From NCBI RefSeq assembly GCF_000620305.1, contig NZ_KK211104.1, positions 207,533 through 271,532 of the forward strand: a stretch of 64,000 nucleotides of DNA, written 5' to 3'. The DNA comes from Desulfitibacter alkalitolerans DSM 16504 (GTDB lineage: Bacteria > Bacillota > DSM-16504 > Desulfitibacterales > Desulfitibacteraceae). A model generated the notes under the pieces. That model made no database searches. It was not told the origin of the DNA and saw only the letters and a program-made list of their open reading frames with translations. Positions 7,590 through 16,400 of this stretch are shown piece after piece. The position numbers and the translations under genes were made by a program. Position 1 is the stretch's first letter. Every line of letters begins with the position of its first letter.

Positions 7590-8504
7590 TTATATTTGCT
7601 TGGCAATATTTTTAAGGGCATCCCAGTAGATTTCGCCTAAATGGGTTAACGTCAAATCCTTATGTTTTAGTACGCCGACCCTAATCTGTTCATTAATGTT
7701 TAAAGGAATAGAAACGATGTCTTCACCATGTAGATATTTGGGAAATATTCCCGTTGATATAGTATAGGCGTTTAATCCGATCAAAAAATTCACGATTGCT
7801 GCTCGGTCGCTTACCCGAATACTCTTTTTTACGTTACGGGTGCTTAATATTTCTTCCGAAAAGTAGAATGAACTATATGCACCTTGCTCAAAAGATAGAC
7901 AGGGATATTCGTCTAAATCTTCTAAATTGATTAAACCTAAGCCTGCAAGTGGATGAGCTTTGTAAAGAAATACATGTGGTTTTACGGTGAATAGCGGATA
8001 AAATTCAATGGAAGACTCGTCAAGTATCTTGCGTATAACGGTTTCGTTATATTCACTCAGATAAATAATGCCAAGCTCGCTGTGTAACAATTTAACATCT
8101 TCAATTATTTCAAAGGTTTTTGTTTCTCGGATAGTAAACTCATATTCCGCTCCACCAAACTCTTTAACTAGTTCAACAAAAGCATTTGCAGCAAATGTAT
8201 AATGTTGCGTTGAAATGCAGAATCGCTGTTTTGCAGGAGTGCCTGTCAGATATTTTTCTTCTAACATGTCTGTCTGTTGGATAACCTGCCTGGCATATCC
8301 TAAAAACTCTGCACCGTCGTTTGTTAGCGTAATACCTCGATTAGTTCTTACAAAAAGAGAAAGCTTTAGTTCATTTTCCAAATCTTTTATGGCATTAGAG
8401 AGGCTAGGTTGTGAAATAAAAAGAGCTTTGGCGGCTTCACAGATAGAACCTTTTTCAGCCACGGATAAAACGTATTTTAGTTGTTGTAGAGTTATTGTCA
8501 ACAC
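7590..8504 (-). CDS. LysR family transcriptional regulator
   Basis: A 304-residue protein with an N-terminal winged helix-turn-helix (about 5-64: ...LKYVLSVAEKGSICEAAKAL, FISQPSLSNAIKDLENEL) and a LysR substrate-binding domain from about 90 to 295. It precedes metY and the LysE-type exporter in the same direction and most likely controls them in response to a sulfur-amino-acid precursor (inference from context). The frame begins with GTG at 8504; an in-frame TTG follows at once. The GGGGG just upstream is very close to both, so the exact start is unsure by a few codons. It is low in G+C like its two neighbours. Confidence 0.85.
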   Translation of the reverse strand: MLTITLQQLKYVLSVAEKGSICEAAKALFISQPSLSNAIKDLENELKLSLFVRTNRGITLTNDGAEFLGYARQVIQQTDMLEEKYLTGTPAKQRFCISTQHYTFAANAFVELVKEFGGAEYEFTIRETKTFEIIEDVKLLHSELGIIYLSEYNETVIRKILDESSIEFYPLFTVKPHVFLYKAHPLAGLGLINLEDLDEYPCLSFEQGAYSSFYFSEEILSTRNVKKSIRVSDRAAIVNFLIGLNAYTISTGIFPKYLHGEDIVSIPLNINEQIRVGVLKHKDLTLTHLGEIYWDALKNIAKQI

Positions 8505-8554
8505 CCCCTTAATTCTTTTGATTATACTTTATATGAATATGGTGTAAAAGTCAA

Positions 8555-8606
8555 TTTACAGGGCTACACGTCTACACAAAACGGTTTACAGGGCTACACA
8601 AAACGG
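8555..8606. repeat. Overlapping direct repeats
   Basis: TTTACAGGGCTACAC occurs at 8555-8569 and 8585-8599, and CTACACAAAACGG at 8572-8584 and 8594-8606. It lies at the border between the low-GC cargo and the relaxase region. Confidence 0.85.
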
Positions 8607-8614
8607 CAAGCAGG

Positions 8615-8634
8615 GCCTTTGTGTCCACAAAGGC
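8615..8634. repeat. Perfect hairpin near the relaxase gene
   Basis: GCCTTTGTG - TC - CACAAAGGC, a 9-bp perfect stem with a 2-nt loop. Stems like this next to a relaxase gene are common in origins of transfer. There is no T-run, so it is not a typical terminator. Confidence 0.7.
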
Positions 8635-8811
8635 ACGCTGCACTCATTCCTCCCTCCGGTCGGACTGGCTCCGCTCTGCTTGTTGGTGCGCTGCCCCAAT
8701 CCCCGTCAGACCTCCGCTTTCGCGTCGTCTGTTAAGCGCCTGCGGCGCTGCTGCGCGTCCCGACCTGGACGCTTTTTACATGCTGGAAAAGGGAAGATGA
8801 GGGGAAGCCTA

Positions 8812-10212
8812 TCACCGCAAATTTTCTTGCTCCGGCGCGGATGGAGAATAGCGTAAAAGCCGGTCTGTATTTTCTTTCACCGTCAGCAGATTTTTCATAT
8901 TTTCCCTGGCCTGACGGTAGCCCTGATAGAGCTTTTTCTTCTCGGCAAGGAGCGCGGCGTATTCCTGTTTGAGCGTATTGATGGAGGGAAGTTTTTTAAG
9001 CCCCAAAGCATCAAATGCTTTCTTTGCCGACTGATGTAAAATGATTTCTCCCTCATGTTCAGCAAGGAATTTTTTGCTATAGCCAGCCTTGCGGTATTGA
9101 ACATAAACTTCCCGTGTCCGGCTGTAATTTGAGATATGTTTTTGCAGCTCAGAAATTTCCTTCATGCGGGTTTCTACCTGTTTAATTTTTTCGGAAAGAG
9201 CGTTAAAAGCTGCGGTCGTTTCTGCCGCTTTTTTCTCCAGAGCGGCATATTCGGTTAGGCCGTTTTCCTGTAAAAAGATTAACGTCTGCGCTGCCTGTTT
9301 CAGGTTGAAAATCTTTGCCCAACGTTCGTAGCCGTAGCCTTTTCCTGCCTGGATTTTTGCTTGAATATCAATCAGCAGATTAACCTTTGCCGTAGCTGGC
9401 TCAAAGGCGCTGCCGCCGCCGGAAACCACCATGCGGATACCTTCGATCCGTTCCCGGATTGCTTGCTCGGTGTAGTCACCTTTTAAGGTATCACACCGGG
9501 TTCCACGTTTCTGCCCGGGGCCGGTAAACTTAATGTGCTTACCACGCTTGACCGCATATCCCGATGCTTCCATGAGAGAAAGAAACGCTTCAAAATCGGA
9601 GGGCTTTTTCTCCAGTGCGGCGTCGATGGCCCGGCGCAATTTTTCCTGAAAGGAAGGAGGCTTTTCATCACCCAGCCACGTTCCGTAATTTCCCTTACTC
9701 GGCTTCGGATTTTCAACAATAGACAGTCCGTTCTCAATGCAGATTGTATCGCTTAACCTGCGAATGGCCCGACCGGAATGAAGAAAATCATCAAACTTTC
9801 CCGTGCAGTCCAGGGTGGTGGAATTGAAGTAAATATGCGAATGGATATGGTGTTTATCCTCATGGGTTGTTACGATAAAGGCATGGCGGCCTTTGGTAAA
9901 ACGCATGGCAAGCTCATAGCCGATCCGGTTCGCTTCTTCGGGTGAAATTTCCCCCGGCTTGAAAGCCTGTCTGATCTGGTAAAGAAGAATATTTCTGTCC
10001 CGTTTCTGTTCCCGTCCGGTAATATAATAATACTGGCGTTTGGCAAGCAGAAACTCGGCGTCAGCCGTTGCAGGATCGCACATATACGTGGAAATCAGCA
10101 AGCCGTCCCGCGTCTTTTTTGGGTTCTTTCCATAGTCGAGACTTTTCTTCAATGTCGCCAATATACTCCTGCCTTTGTCGATATGCCGGGGTCTGAAATA
10201 GGTGGTTGCCAT
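8812..10212 (-). CDS. MOBP-type relaxase (Relaxase/MobA-MobL family)
   Basis: A 466-residue DNA nickase/strand transferase that starts conjugation. The Relaxase domain fills the first 250 residues. The metal-binding histidine motif is at 117-130 (HEDKHHIHSHIYFN), and candidate catalytic tyrosines lie in the N-terminal ATTYFRPRHIDKG segment. Residues 330-460 form a long coiled coil. The start at 10212 (MATTYF) is chosen because GGAGGG lies just before it; the longer frame to 10464 codes through a terminator and an unrelated gene. MobC, the usual upstream partner, is 2.8 kb away because cargo 2 lies in between. No C-terminal helicase domain is present. Confidence 0.9.
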   Translation of the reverse strand: MATTYFRPRHIDKGRSILATLKKSLDYGKNPKKTRDGLLISTYMCDPATADAEFLLAKRQYYYITGREQKRDRNILLYQIRQAFKPGEISPEEANRIGYELAMRFTKGRHAFIVTTHEDKHHIHSHIYFNSTTLDCTGKFDDFLHSGRAIRRLSDTICIENGLSIVENPKPSKGNYGTWLGDEKPPSFQEKLRRAIDAALEKKPSDFEAFLSLMEASGYAVKRGKHIKFTGPGQKRGTRCDTLKGDYTEQAIRERIEGIRMVVSGGGSAFEPATAKVNLLIDIQAKIQAGKGYGYERWAKIFNLKQAAQTLIFLQENGLTEYAALEKKAAETTAAFNALSEKIKQVETRMKEISELQKHISNYSRTREVYVQYRKAGYSKKFLAEHEGEIILHQSAKKAFDALGLKKLPSINTLKQEYAALLAEKKKLYQGYRQARENMKNLLTVKENTDRLLRYSPSAPEQENLR

Positions 10213-10228
10213 AGGAGCCCTCCTTTCT

Positions 10229-10280
10229 AAAAAAAGAAGCGCTCGATACCGATCAAATCGGAAACAAGCGCCTCTTTTTT
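10229..10280. terminator. Bidirectional terminator upstream of the relaxase gene
   Basis: AGAAGCGCTC and CAAGCGCCTCT arms flanked by runs of A on the left and T on the right, with an inner CCGAT/ATCGG stem. It separates cargo 2 from the relaxase gene, so the relaxase must have its own promoter or depend on read-through. Confidence 0.75.
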
Positions 10281-10298
10281 CATATGATTTTTTTACGG

Positions 10299-10700
10299 TT
10301 ATATGTCCATGTTCTTCCTTGACCATAGGTGCAGCAGCAGGATAACCAACGCACCGACTATCCAGATGCAGTATGTCCAAAAGAGGTTGCGTTCTGTGAT
10401 GCTCCATGCCACAGCCCCAAAAATAAAACCCCAAAGGATGGATAGCAGGATGCCAATAATCCAAAAGCCCGGCTTTGTCATTTGCAGCCCGAGCAGAATT
10501 CCAAAAACCGCAATTCCGATTACAATCGCCAGCACCATGTGAACGTGCAGCACACCATGTGCTGCGAAGCCTGCAATAACGCCGAGTGCAATACTGTCAA
10601 AAACAATAATCTGTTTGAGAAAAAGGCCAATGATAAAGATTACAATGCCAACCGCTGCGCCGATCAGCAGTTCAAAGCCCGCCGCCGCTAAAATTCCCAT
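10299..10700 (-). CDS. Small integral membrane protein, unknown function
   Basis: A 133-residue protein with four to five strongly hydrophobic segments (about 7-28, 35-50, 53-72, 78-98 and 105-125), few charges and a short basic end (LWSRKNMDI). A strong GGAGGGG precedes the ATG at 10700. No family is recognised. It lies alone between a bidirectional terminator and the SLOG gene in the cargo between MobC and relaxase. It could be a surface-exclusion or entry-control factor, since such small membrane proteins occur in ICEs, but that is a guess. Confidence 0.6.
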   Translation of the reverse strand: MGILAAAGFELLIGAAVGIVIFIIGLFLKQIIVFDSIALGVIAGFAAHGVLHVHMVLAIVIGIAVFGILLGLQMTKPGFWIIGILLSILWGFIFGAVAWSITERNLFWTYCIWIVGALVILLLHLWSRKNMDI

Positions 10701-10806
10701 AACACCCCTCCTTTTGGATTATTATACCATCAAGGTCGATCTGTTTCCACAATAAAAAGGAAGATGGCAGTTCTGCAGAAAAATTGCTTTCTGATTTTTT
10801 AATTTT

Positions 10807-11280
10807 TTATTCAATCTGCTCGTCCGAGATATCAATGATGCGCAGTTCCAGTCCCTTTGCCGCCGCCATCCGGAGGGTCTGTGCAGCATCGCTTTTTTGT
10901 TTTCCGTCTGAAACCGCAATGACTCTTTCCGATTTCTCGACTAAATAACGATTTCTGGCGAAGTAGCAATCCCGGTCTCGTTCGTGGCTGATTACTTTGA
11001 CACCGCTGCACTGAGGCATCAACTCTTGGAACCGCCTATCTTTGGATTTTATCCGATCGGAGTAAGGGATAACCGCCTCCACATACAGATCGGGATATTG
11101 TTTCTTTTTTTCCGCAACAATAGCGGCAAAGTCCAAATCCACGTTATTTGACATACTGCTGAGGAATCTGGTAAATCCGTCCGCAATGGCCTTCTCGATT
11201 TCACGTTGAAGCTCCTGCCTGACGTACTCGATTTTATTTTTGGGTATCTCCCGAGGCCCTGTAACACATACTGTTTTCAT
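10807..11280 (-). CDS. SLOG-fold protein (YpsA/DUF1273-like)
   Basis: A 157-residue protein from the ATG at 11280, which has AAAGG nine bases upstream. It begins KTVCVTGPREIPKNKIEYVR, the nucleotide-binding start of the SLOG/DprA-LOG Rossmann superfamily. Later segments, FTRFLSSMSNNVDLDFAAIV, EAVIPYSDRI and RNRYLVEKSERVIAV, match the YpsA/DUF1273 pattern. Such proteins are thought to bind nucleotide-derived ligands. The gene is driven by a clear TTGACA-17-TATATT promoter shared back-to-back with the XRE gene, so it is probably repressed by that protein. A defence or signalling role is possible but unproven. Confidence 0.75.
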   Translation of the reverse strand: MKTVCVTGPREIPKNKIEYVRQELQREIEKAIADGFTRFLSSMSNNVDLDFAAIVAEKKKQYPDLYVEAVIPYSDRIKSKDRRFQELMPQCSGVKVISHERDRDCYFARNRYLVEKSERVIAVSDGKQKSDAAQTLRMAAAKGLELRIIDISDEQIE

Positions 11281-11324
11281 GTCCTTCATCCTTTCCGTAC
11301 TAAATATGATTTCGTACATTTACA

Positions 11325-11353
11325 AATATAGTAGCTTATATCTATTATGTCAA
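11325..11353 (-). promoter_or_regulatory. Promoter of the SLOG gene
   Basis: Minus-strand TTGACA (11348-11353), 17-bp spacer, TATATT (11325-11330), about 45 bases before the ATG at 11280. It lies in the divergent gap with the XRE regulator, which probably binds here. Confidence 0.75.
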
Positions 11354-11427
11354 TTATAATACTCTCTCACAATTGGCAAAATCGCTCCTTTTATAGAGTA
11401 AAATCTATTGCAAGGAGGTTGATACCA

Positions 11428-11742
11428 ATGGATGAAAGTTATATACCGGAAAGGCTGGCGCAGCTGCGGACACAGATGGGTGTATCGGCGCGGGACATGA
11501 GCCTGTCGATGGGACAGGCCGACAACTATATTAACAATATTGAAAACAGAAAAGCCATGCCGTCCATACAGAATTTTTTGTGCATCTGCGAGTACCTGAA
11601 GGTGACACCAAAGGATTTTTTTGACGAAGGCACTACAAATCCCGCACTGCTCAATGAACTGATCACGGAGCTGAAACCGCTGAACAACAAAGCGCTTGAA
11701 AATCTGCTGAACTTTGTACGGGAGCTTCAAGGAAAGAAATAA
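11428..11742 (+). CDS. XRE/Cro-type helix-turn-helix regulator
   Basis: A 104-residue DNA-binding protein and one of very few plus-strand genes of the element. The HTH_3 domain covers about 6-65 (RLAQLRTQMGVSARDMSLSM, then GQADNYINNIENRKAMPSIQ). The C-terminal part (LLNELITELKPLNNKALENL) is a short helical dimer segment. The start at 11428 is supported by AAGGAGG nine bases upstream; the longer frame from 11347 has none. It faces away from the SLOG gene across a promoter region and is followed by a strong bidirectional terminator. It most likely represses the SLOG gene. Confidence 0.85.
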   Translation: MDESYIPERLAQLRTQMGVSARDMSLSMGQADNYINNIENRKAMPSIQNFLCICEYLKVTPKDFFDEGTTNPALLNELITELKPLNNKALENLLNFVRELQGKK

Positions 11743-11818
11743 AGGGTTGGATAAGAAGCTTGAACGATTGAATATTTTACTTGGGAGTACATTGTGCCCT
11801 CTGAGTAATGGAAAACTG

Positions 11819-11864
11819 ACCGGAAAAGGCGGCTCACGATTTCTCATGAGCCGCCTTTTCCGGT
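11819..11864. terminator. Bidirectional terminator between the XRE and hepT genes
   Basis: A perfect 18-bp inverted repeat (ACCGGAAAAGGCGGCTCA and its complement) around a 10-nt loop. It separates converging transcripts of the XRE gene (plus) and the MntA/HepT operon (minus). Confidence 0.85.
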
Positions 11865-11882
11865 CTGCAGTTATTTAGTTCG

Positions 11883-12353
11883 CTAACGTTCCGGGTCGAT
11901 GCTTTTCTTATTTTGGGATTCAGAGCCAGGAGTTTCGACCGCCTTTTTGCCCTCGGCAAGCTGCTGAAGGATAGATGGTTTTTCCACAGGCGGCATATCT
12001 TTTCCGTGTTCCTGTGCAATCACCCTCTCACAAAAGTGTAAAAGCCCCGGTATGCTGTTTGTCGCTGTTTCCCAAATGACGTTTTCATCCATCTCGGTGT
12101 AAGCGTGCGCCAGCCAGTTCCGCATTCCGCGTATCAGACCCCATTGCATCTGCTCTTTGGTTTCCTCGCGAAACTCAACCGAAAGGCCGTTTGCCAATTC
12201 CCCAATCTGCAAAATGCACATGGATACTGCATTGAAATACGCCCTATCCTGTATAAACAACTGATAGTCCTTTCCAAATCTCTGGATAAAGCCCGCGATG
12301 TCCCGGCAATAGTTTTGGATATGCAATATCCTCTGTCGGTCTCCGCTATTCAT
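11883..12353 (-). CDS. hepT: HepT-like HEPN toxin with an ICE-type C-terminal tail
   Basis: A 156-residue HEPN-domain protein (DUF86/HepT family). The catalytic RNase-type motif RX4HXY is intact at R78-H83-Y85 in RGMRNWLAHAYTEMD. The usual HepT domain ends near residue 115. The last 40 residues are an added tail containing KPSILQQLAEGKKA and ending in ER. That tail is shared with eight other proteins of this ICE and is not part of the normal toxin. The gene follows mntA with an 8-base overlap. In known systems MntA adds AMP to the HepT tyrosine and blocks the toxin; Y85 is the expected target. The module may stabilise the ICE or act in defence. The tail may let the toxin dock with, or pass through, the transfer machinery (inference). 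Confidence 0.85.
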   Translation of the reverse strand: MNSGDRQRILHIQNYCRDIAGFIQRFGKDYQLFIQDRAYFNAVSMCILQIGELANGLSVEFREETKEQMQWGLIRGMRNWLAHAYTEMDENVIWETATNSIPGLLHFCERVIAQEHGKDMPPVEKPSILQQLAEGKKAVETPGSESQNKKSIDPER

Positions 12354-12666
12354 AAATCTTTATCATCTCCGTTCGTACATTTTCAACGAACCATGGCGTC
12401 CGCTGCTGGGTACTTTCCTGCTCTAAAGTCTGTGTTGTAATTAAATCAACTTCCTTTCCGATGCTGTCGCACAAGTCGTTGTACAAACCGCCCATGTCAA
12501 ACAGGCTTTTCACTTTGGAACCCATCCGATCAACCAGCACGTCTACATCACTGCTTTCCGTCGCTTCGTTCCGGGCATAGGAACCAAAGAGGTACACGGC
12601 GCGCAGGTTGTATTTCTCCGCCACCGGCGCTATCCTCTTTCTCAATTCGTCTATGGAATAAATCAT
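12346..12666 (-). CDS. mntA: MntA-like nucleotidyltransferase antitoxin
   Basis: A 106-residue minimal nucleotidyltransferase. The motif GSYARNEATESSDVDVLV (residues 28-45) carries the GS and paired catalytic aspartates D40 and D42. The start at 12666 is favoured because GAGGTGAGG precedes it; GTG at 12675 is an alternative. It is the first gene of the operon and overlaps hepT by 8 bases, the usual MntA-HepT order. In characterised pairs the enzyme AMPylates the partner toxin. Nothing points to a break in the catalytic site. Confidence 0.85.
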   Translation of the reverse strand: MIYSIDELRKRIAPVAEKYNLRAVYLFGSYARNEATESSDVDVLVDRMGSKVKSLFDMGGLYNDLCDSIGKEVDLITTQTLEQESTQQRTPWFVENVRTEMIKIYE

Positions 12667-12981
12667 GCGCCTCACCTCACTTTCTCCATGCTACGCGCTG
12701 CGATATATGTTTTAATGCTTGTTTGCGGTATCTCACACTGGATGTCTGGAACAACCTTTATGCTATCAATGGCCGAAATTGCAATCCCTTTTCATTATAT
12801 TATACACCAAAATCTGTATTTTTACTATTGCAATTTGACGGAGCTCCAATGAAAGAAATAATGGGAAGGTTGATAGATAATAAATAAACAAATGAATTAT
12901 GTGAGAATACAGAAGAATGAAACACGGAGAAAGCGACATATTCCCATGTTGGAAATATGCCATTTTCCCTCATTTTATATG
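12667..12981. other. Decayed A+T-rich gap between mobC and mntA
   Basis: No supported gene in 315 bases. The region is much richer in A+T than the backbone and carries a 22-nt palindrome-like sequence at 12936-12957 that recurs inside the large helicase gene. Short frames crossing it have no ribosome sites. It may hold the promoter of mntA/hepT and the scar of the cargo insertion. Confidence 0.45.
12936..12957. repeat. Palindrome-like repeat shared with 22042-22063
   Basis: On the minus strand TATTTCCAACATGGGAATAT matches TATTCCCAACCTGGGAATAT near 22042 at all but two positions. It lies just downstream of mobC. Confidence 0.7.
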
Positions 12982-13317
12982 CTATAGCTCGGATAACTTT
13001 CTGAGAATCCCGTTTGTCTGTTCCCAAAGCCGGTTATAATGTCCGCGCAAATCTTCAATATCAGCAGCGTACAAGTTTCCTGTTTCATTAGTACGGCGGG
13101 CAATCTGGTTCATGTTGTTGGTCGCGGTTCGCAGCAGGGTCACCATTTCCTGCACCTCTGACAGATCAAGCTGCACCACGTAACCATCCACGGCCATTTT
13201 TAAAAGATAGGCTCTCATATTGCGGATACCTGCCAGTTCCATTTTTCTCTTAATCATGTCGCGTTCCTGCTCATTGACCATAAAATGCAAGTTGATGTTT
13301 TTGCTTCTCTCCGGCAT
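12982..13317 (-). CDS. mobC: MobC-like relaxosome accessory protein
   Basis: A 111-residue protein of the MobC/NikA-like group. An N-terminal ribbon-helix-helix type segment (NINLHFMVNEQERDMIKRKM) is followed by the family signature ATNNMNQIARRTNETGNLYA at about 66-85. Such proteins bind oriT and help the relaxase open the DNA. The start at 13317 has AAAGGCGG ten bases upstream. It lies directly downstream of the giant helicase gene with a hairpin between them. In related elements the relaxase follows MobC at once; here cargo 2 separates them. Confidence 0.85.
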   Translation of the reverse strand: MPERSKNINLHFMVNEQERDMIKRKMELAGIRNMRAYLLKMAVDGYVVQLDLSEVQEMVTLLRTATNNMNQIARRTNETGNLYAADIEDLRGHYNRLWEQTNGILRKLSEL

Positions 13318-13383
13318 GGGTAGAACACCGCCTTTCTATTCTTTTCGTGAATGTATTTTTGTTTTTGGATATAAAAAGAGATT

Positions 13384-13414
13384 GCCGCCCGGCGCAAGAA
13401 AGCGCACAGGCGGC
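13384..13414 (-). terminator. Terminator after the giant helicase gene
   Basis: On the minus strand GCCGCCTGTGCGC - loop - GCGCCGGGCGGC, followed by AATCTCTTTTT. It sits between the helicase stop and mobC. Confidence 0.6.
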
Positions 13415-13462
13415 TATTTTGACGATGGAGAACCATTTTATATAGTCAGATCAGCATCCCTC

Positions 13463-16400
13463 CTATAGGGTAACGTCATGGTTTTTTAGTTTATCAGACA
13501 AAACCTTTAACTTGCCGCCAGATGTACCGGAACGCAGATTTTCCAGAATGGACGGCTTTGCGCTTTTGGCATAGGCCAGATGGGGCAGGTCAGATTCCGT
13601 CATTTCCATAACGCGCTCCGGCCCGCTGTCGATGTTCAGCTGAGCATTGAGGAAGGCCAGGCGCGCTTCTTTTTCGGCCAGTTCCCGTTCCTGTGCGAAG
13701 GGTTTTTTCAGCTCTCTTTTTGCATCCTCCACCTGCTGGTAGAGGTTTTCAAGCTGGTTTTTAGAGGTCTCCAGCCTTTCCGGAATATCTACCCGCAGGG
13801 CATTGTTGATACGGGTCATGTTGCCGAAGGTGTCCATACCCAACTCCACGGAATAGCTCAAATCTCCCTTGAGGGTCAGATTGAACTTTTTGTAGAAGCT
13901 GTCAAAGGAAAGGCTCATGTCAAAGCCCAGGTAGGAGCCGATCTTCGCCGGTTCTTTTCCTACAACCGTCTTACAGGCTTCCAGCAAAGCCTTTGCCGCA
14001 GGCTCCTTTTCCGTATACTCTACACCCAGCACTGTCATGGTAGGAAAGGACGGTGCTGCATGGGAACCGACCTCGGATGCACCTGTTTCGGGAGCATCTG
14101 AGGCTTCTGTCTGTGCGTCAGGGGCTTTCGGCAGGTTTTCCATATACCGTGACATGTCCTTTTCCGCGCCTGCAATCCGGCTCTTGGCGGCTTCGATGTT
14201 TTCGGGGTAGTATTTCAGTAAATTGTCCTCCAGCCGGTAATGCTGGCTTTGATGGTCAGCCCGGAGCAGGCGCAGACGCGCCACTTCAATGTCCAGGTCG
14301 ATTTTCTCTTTGATGAGTGGGTTTCCGGCACAAAGCGCCTTGATTTCCGCATAAGACAGTGCGGTTTCGTCCACGTCCTCACAGGCACGGACAGGAGATT
14401 TGCTAGTCATGATCTGCGAGATAAACTTCTGCTTGTTTTCCACTGTCTGCCAGAGGTAGGCGTCGAATGTCCCTTCGGTAGCATAGCGGTAAATATAGAC
14501 TTCGGGGTTTGAGTTGCCCTGCCGGACGATACGACCGGCGCGCTGCTCCAGATCAGAGGGCCTCCAGGGGCAATCGAGGTCGTGGAGGGCGATTAAGAGG
14601 TCCTGCACATTGGTTCCGGCCCCCATTTTGAAGGTGGAACCGAACAGGATGCGCACCTTACCCTGCCGTACCTTGGCGAACAGCTCCTTTTTGCGGTCCT
14701 CGGTGTTGGCGTCGTGGATAAAGGCGATTTCATCCTCCGGTATGCCTTTGGCGATCAGCTTGTCGCGGATATCGTCATAGACATTGAAACGCCCGTCCTT
14801 GTTGGGGGTAGAGAAGTCGCAGAAGGCAAGCTGGGCCAGACGGTCGGCTTTGGTTTCCTGCCATATCCGGTATATGTTTTCCGCGCAGGCATTGACCTTG
14901 CTGCTTTCATCGTCGGGCAGCATGGGGTTCATCAACCGCTGGTCAAGGCCGATTTTACGCCCGTCCGACGTTATTTTCAGCATGTTGTCCACGGTAGGGT
15001 CAACCAGGTTGGCATGGACAGCAGCGGCCCGGTCGGAAAGCTCCTTGACCATTTCCTTCTGCAATTCAGTGGGCTTGACCACCACGGTTTCATAGTTGGC
15101 CTTTGGCCTTGGCAGGTCCAGCGTATCGGCAGTTTTGACATCCGCCACTTCCTTGAACATGGCCATAAGCTCAGGCAGGTTGTGGAACTTGGAAAACCGC
15201 GTCCGCGCCCGGTAGCCGGTGCCCTCCGGGGCCAGTTCAATGGCCGTCACTGTTTCCCCGAAGGTGGACGCCCAGGCATCAAAATGGGTCAGGTTCTTTT
15301 TTACCAGCAGGTCATATTGCAGATACCGTTGGATGGTATACATTTCGACCATAGAGTTGCTGATGGGCGTACCTGTGGCGAAAATGATGCCCTTGCCGCC
15401 CGTCAACTCGTCCATGTACCGGCACTTCATAAACAGGTCGGAGGATTTCTGCGCGTCGGAGGTGGATAGTCCCGCCACGTTGCGCATTTTGGTGTATAAA
15501 AAGAGGTTTTTGAAAAAATGGCTTTCATCTATGAACAGCCGGTCAACACCCAGCTGCTCAAAGGTGACCACATCGTCCCGGCGCTTCCCCTCCAGCAGGT
15601 TTTTCAGCCGTGCTTCCAGGGATTTGCGGGTCTTTTCCAGCTGCTTGATGGAGAAGTTCTCACCACGGGAGCGCTTTAACTCATCAATGCCCTCCATGAC
15701 CTCCCAAATCTGTTCCCTAAGAAGACGTTCCTGCCGCTCTACGGACATGGGGATTTTCTCAAGCTGGCTGTGGCCTATGATTACCGCGTCATAATCGCCG
15801 GTGGAGATTTTTGCGCAGAATTTCTTGCGGTTTCGCATTTCAAAATCTTTTTTCGTTGCCACAAGGATGTTGGCCGAAGGGTACAGCCGCAGAAATTCCG
15901 ACGCCCACTGCTCTGTGAGGTGATTGGGTACGGCAAACAGGCTCTTCTGGCAGAGCCCCAGCCGCTTGGATTCCATAGCGGCGGCCACCATCTCATAGGT
16001 CTTGCCCGCGCCAACCTCATGGGCCAGCAGGGTGTTCCCGCCGTAGAGGATATGGGCGATGGCATTCATCTGGTGTGTCCGCAGGGTAATGTCGGGAGAA
16101 ATGCCGGAAAAATTGATATGGCTGCCGTCATATTCCCGGAGCCTTGTGGAGTTGAACCGGTCGTTGTACAGTCTTACAAGGGTCTGTCTGCGCTTCGGGT
16201 CTTTCCATATCCACTCCTTGAACGCCTGCTTGATGGCTTCCTGCTTCTGCTGGGCGAGGGTGGTTTCCTTTTTGTTCAGGACGCGCTTTTCCTTGCCGTC
16301 CTCATACTTGATGTCATATACCCGCACATCGCGCAGGTTCAGCGTGTCGTCAATGATCTGGTAAGCGTTCATGCGCTCGGTGCCGTAGGTGACAGTGGCC

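Larger units (their letters stand above)
8505..8811. other. Intergenic region with direct repeats and a hairpin; candidate oriT
   Basis: These 307 bases contain no gene. They hold the direct repeats at 8555-8606 and a perfect 9-bp hairpin at 8615-8634, followed by a G+C-rich stretch up to the relaxase stop. The composition jumps from A+T-rich cargo to G+C-rich backbone at about 8,610. A place beside the relaxase gene makes it a reasonable oriT candidate, but no nic site is proven. Confidence 0.4.

Noticed and set aside
10213-10464. N-terminal extension of the relaxase
   Set aside because: It translates through a terminator and the end of the membrane-protein gene; the GGAGGG site supports the start at 10212.
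12766-13027. Two short minus-strand frames between mobC and the MntA/HepT pair
   Set aside because: They cross A+T-rich decayed DNA, have no ribosome sites, and their predicted proteins look random.
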